A stretch of DNA of 64,000 nucleotides, taken from NCBI RefSeq assembly GCF_014197055.1, contig NZ_JACIEW010000002.1, forward strand, positions 1 through 64,000, read 5' to 3'. The translations under genes and the position numbers were made by a program. Of the stretch, positions 61,293-64,000 are shown one piece after another. Source of the DNA: Devosia subaequoris. GTDB taxonomy: Bacteria; Pseudomonadota; Alphaproteobacteria; Rhizobiales; Devosiaceae. Below the pieces are notes generated by a model. That model ran no database searches, was not told the DNA's origin, and saw only the letters and a list, made by a program, of their open reading frames with translations. Each line of letters starts with the position of its first letter. The stretch's first letter is position 1.

Positions 61293-62180
61293 CCAAAGAT
61301 TACTCTGCCGACCTGCTCGTTGTTGGTGGTGGCCTGGGCGGCGTTGCCGCGGCCCTTGGCGCCCTCCGGGCCGGCCGCACCGTCATCCTGACCGAAGAAT
61401 TCGACTGGCTGGGTGGCCAGCTCACCAGCCAGGCCGTGCCGCCGGACGAACATAGCTGGGTCGAGCAATTCGGCGTCACCCGCTCCTATCGCCAGCTGCG
61501 CGACGGCATCCGGCAATATTACCGCGACAACTATCCGCTGACGGAAGCCAGCCGCGCCTGGGGCGATCTCAATCCCGGCGCCGGTTGGGTGAGCCGGCTC
61601 TGCGCCGAACCACGTGTCGGTGTCGCGGTGATCGAAGCCATGCTCGCCCCCTGGCGTGGCGGCGGTCAGTTGACCGTATTGCAGCCCTGGCGGCCGGTAG
61701 CGGCCGAAATGGATGGCGACAGCGTCCGCGCTGTCACCTTGCAGCATCGTGACAGCACCGACCGTATCGTGGTGTCGGCGCCCTTCGTCGTTGATGCTAC
61801 CGAGCTGGGCGATCTGCTGCCGCTGACCGGCACCGAATATGCCACCGGCTTTGAAGCCCAGTCCGATACCGGCGAACCTAGCGCGCCTGCCGAGGCGCAA
61901 CCGGACAATGTGCAGGCCGTATCGATCTGCTTTGCCATGGACCATGTCGATGGCAATCACGTGATCGACAAGCCGGCCAACTACGACTTCTGGCGCCAGT
62001 ACCAGCCCGATTTCTGGGGTGGTCCGCTGCTCGGGTTCAAGGCGCCGCATCCACGCACCCTCAAGATCACCGAGCGCAGCTTCACGCCCAATCCCGATGA
62101 CGATCCGCTGCTGGTCGATGCCGACCAGCGCCGCAATCCCGCCTGATGTGGAACATGCGCCGGAAGATCGATGCCAGTGT
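61289..62180 (+). pseudogene. FAD-dependent oxidoreductase, frameshifted and truncated
   Basis: The protein starts with a Rossmann FAD motif (LLVVGGGLGGVAAALGALRA) and EEFDWLGGQLTSQAVPPDEH of the FAD_oxidored (PF12831-type) family. It contains VVDATELGDLLPLTG and stops at 62146 after 285 residues; relatives have about 500. Directly after the stop the next frame reads LMWNMRRKIDASVF, which resembles the family's continuing LWxFRRI block. So one base was gained or lost near 62140, and homology then ends near 62180. The C-terminal half is absent. It would have been co-transcribed with the LacI gene. Confidence 0.7.
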
Positions 62181-62459
62181 CTTTCCGCGTCTTTCCGTGA
62201 CCTATCTTACCCCCGTAGCAGGGCGCACTCGGGGCTATGGTGGCGCTGCTAAGATATCCTACATGAGCGGGAGCTATGGCGTTCAAACTACGGCGCGCCG
62301 ACTCGAGCAAAGTCAGCTCGCGCGCCCAGTGGTGTGGAAACAATAGGCGAACTGCGATGTCCGCTTCCGGGAATGCGCCAAAGGTCATCCAATGGCAGGA
62401 ACGGGGCGCTTGGGAGAATGTCCGCCATACGGGTTTCAGCCGGCGAGCCATGAGACACG

Positions 62460-62569
62460 CTATGGCAGATCGAAGTACACATCATCAGCGTTTTTGAACT
62501 CGCAAGGGTTTCCGTCCGGGTCCGCGAAGATAGCTATCGTACCCCACTCGAACCGCAGGACCTCGAATC
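62460..62569 (-). pseudogene. C-terminal remnant of a glyoxalase-fold (VOC) protein
   Basis: The minus strand encodes RFEVLRFEWGTIAIFADPDG followed by NPCEFKNADDVYFDLP and a stop at 62460-62462. FADPDGNPCE is the usual closing motif of VOC proteins, with the metal-binding Glu. Everything before is missing. The fragment ends within a few bases of the TniB remnant, which marks a rearrangement point. Confidence 0.7.
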
Positions 62570-62581
62570 GATCCCAAGCCC

Positions 62582-63377
62582 TTGGAGCCGGTGCCGACGG
62601 TCGAAGACGAGATTGTCGAAGCCAAGTTCGAGCGAATAGTCGCCCCCACGGTGTTCACCCAAGCGGCCTTGGCCAGGGAGTTTCTCAAGGGGCTCGGATA
62701 CCCTGCCACGCGAAAATTGACGTCCGACTTGGCTTGGTCAAAAGTTGAAGACCGCCTTGCGCCTACTGGCTTTACGCACTTTGCAGTAGACGAAGTTCAG
62801 TATGCATTCAGTCCTTCTACTCTCGGCCGTCATTCTGCAGAGGGTGAGCGCATCAAGATCCAAGGCGCATTCAGCCGCCTCCTATACCACCCGGTATGGC
62901 CCCTGCCCCTCGTTTTGATCGGACTGCCCCAGATCGAAGCGGAATACTCGCACGCCGACTTCACCTTTATGCGTGAGCGATCCGATTTCATCGAGATCAA
63001 GGCGATGTCAATTGATGACCGGGCTGAACACACTCGCCTGAAGCGGGGTATAGAGGCGTTATGCGACATCGCTGAGATCGGGTGGACGCTGCACGACAAC
63101 GATTACCTGTTCGGACGCCTGATCCACGCGGCAGGACGCGCGCGCGGAATGGCAATCCACCTCGCTACGGAAGCAGTTAGCGAGGCCGTGAGGGTTGGGT
63201 CACGCAACCTCCAGCTATCTCATTTCAGGGACATCTACGCGAGCAAGGCAGATTGTGGGCATGAGGCCAACCCGTTCGCAGCAACAAACTGGAGGGGACA
63301 TAGACCCCGCAAACCTGCCCGGAGACCCGGACGAGAGTATTGGGGCGCGAATGAAGAAGATGAACCATGCAAGGTAA
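62582..63377 (+). pseudogene. TniB-like transposition ATPase, truncated
   Basis: The product contains a Walker B-like block FTHFAVDEVQYAFS, a sensor block LPLVLIGLPQIEAEY, and a helical C-terminus (HAAGRARGMAIHLATEAVSE), as in TniB/TnsC-type AAA proteins. The Walker A region and N-terminal domain are absent; the sequence begins at the junction with the VOC remnant. Near 63285 the frame probably shifts to one reading GGDIDPANLPGDPDESIGAR and ending at 63377, which overlaps the TniQ start codon. Uncorrected, the first frame runs on to 63463. It cannot bind ATP as it stands. Confidence 0.65.
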
Positions 63378-64000
63378 GCTCGCCGAACTCAAATGGCGAG
63401 AGCAGGAACCCGCTCATTCCTACGCGTCCCGCTTGGCAGCCCACTATGCGTGCTCTAGTGTAAAAGAGTTTCTCTCAGATTTTGATATCAACAACTACCG
63501 CTTTGCAGCCGGAGAGGATTTCGAGGTAGAGGCGCTAGCTACGCTTACCGGCACAGACCAGGATCTCCTCCGGCTCGCAACTCCAAAAACCAAGGCAGGC
63601 ACTTTTGCATTCGGCTCGGAAAAGTTCAGCCTCTATTATTCGCGCCGCAAGCGCATAGCGGCTTGCGTGGAGTGCATCGGCGAAGACATCAACGGTCACC
63701 GAGACACTCTCCCGGAGGCAGCGGCCTACCTCCGCCAACCCTAGGTCCTGTCGCCACTTATGACCTGTGCAAAACATTGTCGGCCGCTCTCCTCTTTGGG
63801 CAATACAGGAACGTTCGATCAAAGATATGACTACGCGCTCCGCCTTGATGGCATTGCAGAGCAGCTTCCTCGACTGCTCGCAGGAACGGCGCATCGCGAA
63901 GAGTCAGCGTTCGAATGTTACGTCCGCGAGCGTCTATCCGGTTGCCGCAAATCATCCTTGTGGCTGGATGCGCTACCACTCAACGAACTGTTCGGCCTGT
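63367..64000 (+). pseudogene. TniQ-like transposition protein with an in-frame stop
   Basis: The protein starts MQGKLAELKWREQEPAHSYA and has SVKEFLSDFDINNYRFAAGE and a zinc-finger start (ACVECIGEDI), as in TniQ target-selection proteins of Tn7/Tn5053-like elements. It meets a TAG at 63742-63744 but the same frame stays open for 85 more codons to the window edge. These read VLSPLMTCAKHCRPLSSLGN and YDYALRLDGIAEQLPRLLAG, as expected of TniQ. A Trp is usual at the stop position, so TGG to TAG is likely. It is partial at the right edge. Confidence 0.7.

Overview
The window is a chromosome segment from a GC-rich alphaproteobacterium, most likely of the order Hyphomicrobiales (Devosia/Pelagibacterium-like). 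This is inferred from HWE and HisKA_2 sensor kinases, an SH3/DUF1236 envelope protein, a BA14K-like tail on the class A PBP, PrsDE-type secretion genes and frequent TTG/GTG starts. No tRNA, rRNA, CRISPR array or intact insertion sequence was seen.

Layout. 1-6300: a partial CBS protein, an EAL remnant, a phospholipase-D-type cardiolipin synthase, small envelope proteins and a PepSY / OmpR-type regulator / PhoQ-like kinase operon. 6600-13360: two soluble PAS kinases (HWE/HisKA_2 type), a single-domain response regulator and a class A PBP. 13680-17920: a nickel/cobalt island with a His-rich periplasmic protein, a frameshifted HupE/UreJ protein, a membrane anchor protein, a CsoR/RcnR-family repressor with a perfect G-tract palindrome, an NreB-like MFS exporter with a His-rich tail and a NicO/RcnA-like exporter. 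18068-21240: a FecR-like protein with a Gly-Asn repeat tail, two small secreted proteins, and a VUT transporter plus QueF pair for queuosine. 21434-24942: an FMN riboswitch and the overlapping operon ribD-ribE-ribBA-ribH. 25097-30019: gene fragments, a LysR-governed oxidoreductase pair and a flavodoxin-like reductase. 30079-37268: a DUF3179 protein, a YbbAP-type ABC transporter divergent from a TesA-like esterase, and a FAD disulfide oxidoreductase with a TVP38 protein. 37270-40462: a sterol-desaturase-like hydroxylase, two heavily frameshifted SDR genes, a zf-HC2 anti-sigma factor and an ECF sigma factor. 40654-42921: a membrane protein, a peroxiredoxin-like protein, a CDP-alcohol phosphatidyltransferase and an EAL remnant.

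43442-59628 is the most interesting part. A giant protein of about 2,880 residues carries two animal-type haem peroxidase domains and four blocks of RTX calcium-binding repeats. A hairpin terminator follows it. Downstream come a type I secretion ABC exporter, an RTX protein with an N-terminal membrane anchor, and the matching membrane fusion protein. A NarX-like kinase is divergent from the giant gene and a NarL/LuxR-type regulator lies beside the kinase. The giant protein resembles the manganese-oxidising peroxidase MopA of other alphaproteobacteria, so the locus may be a self-contained secretion system for an extracellular Mn(II)-oxidising or halogenating peroxidase.

59985-64000 is a decayed accessory zone. 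It holds a receiver-domain remnant, a LacI regulator with two abutting 16-bp operators, a truncated FAD oxidoreductase, a glyoxalase-fold remnant, and TniB and TniQ genes of a Tn7/Tn5053-like transposon, both damaged. Single-base frameshifts recur across the window, so raw reads should be checked before calling every one a true pseudogene.
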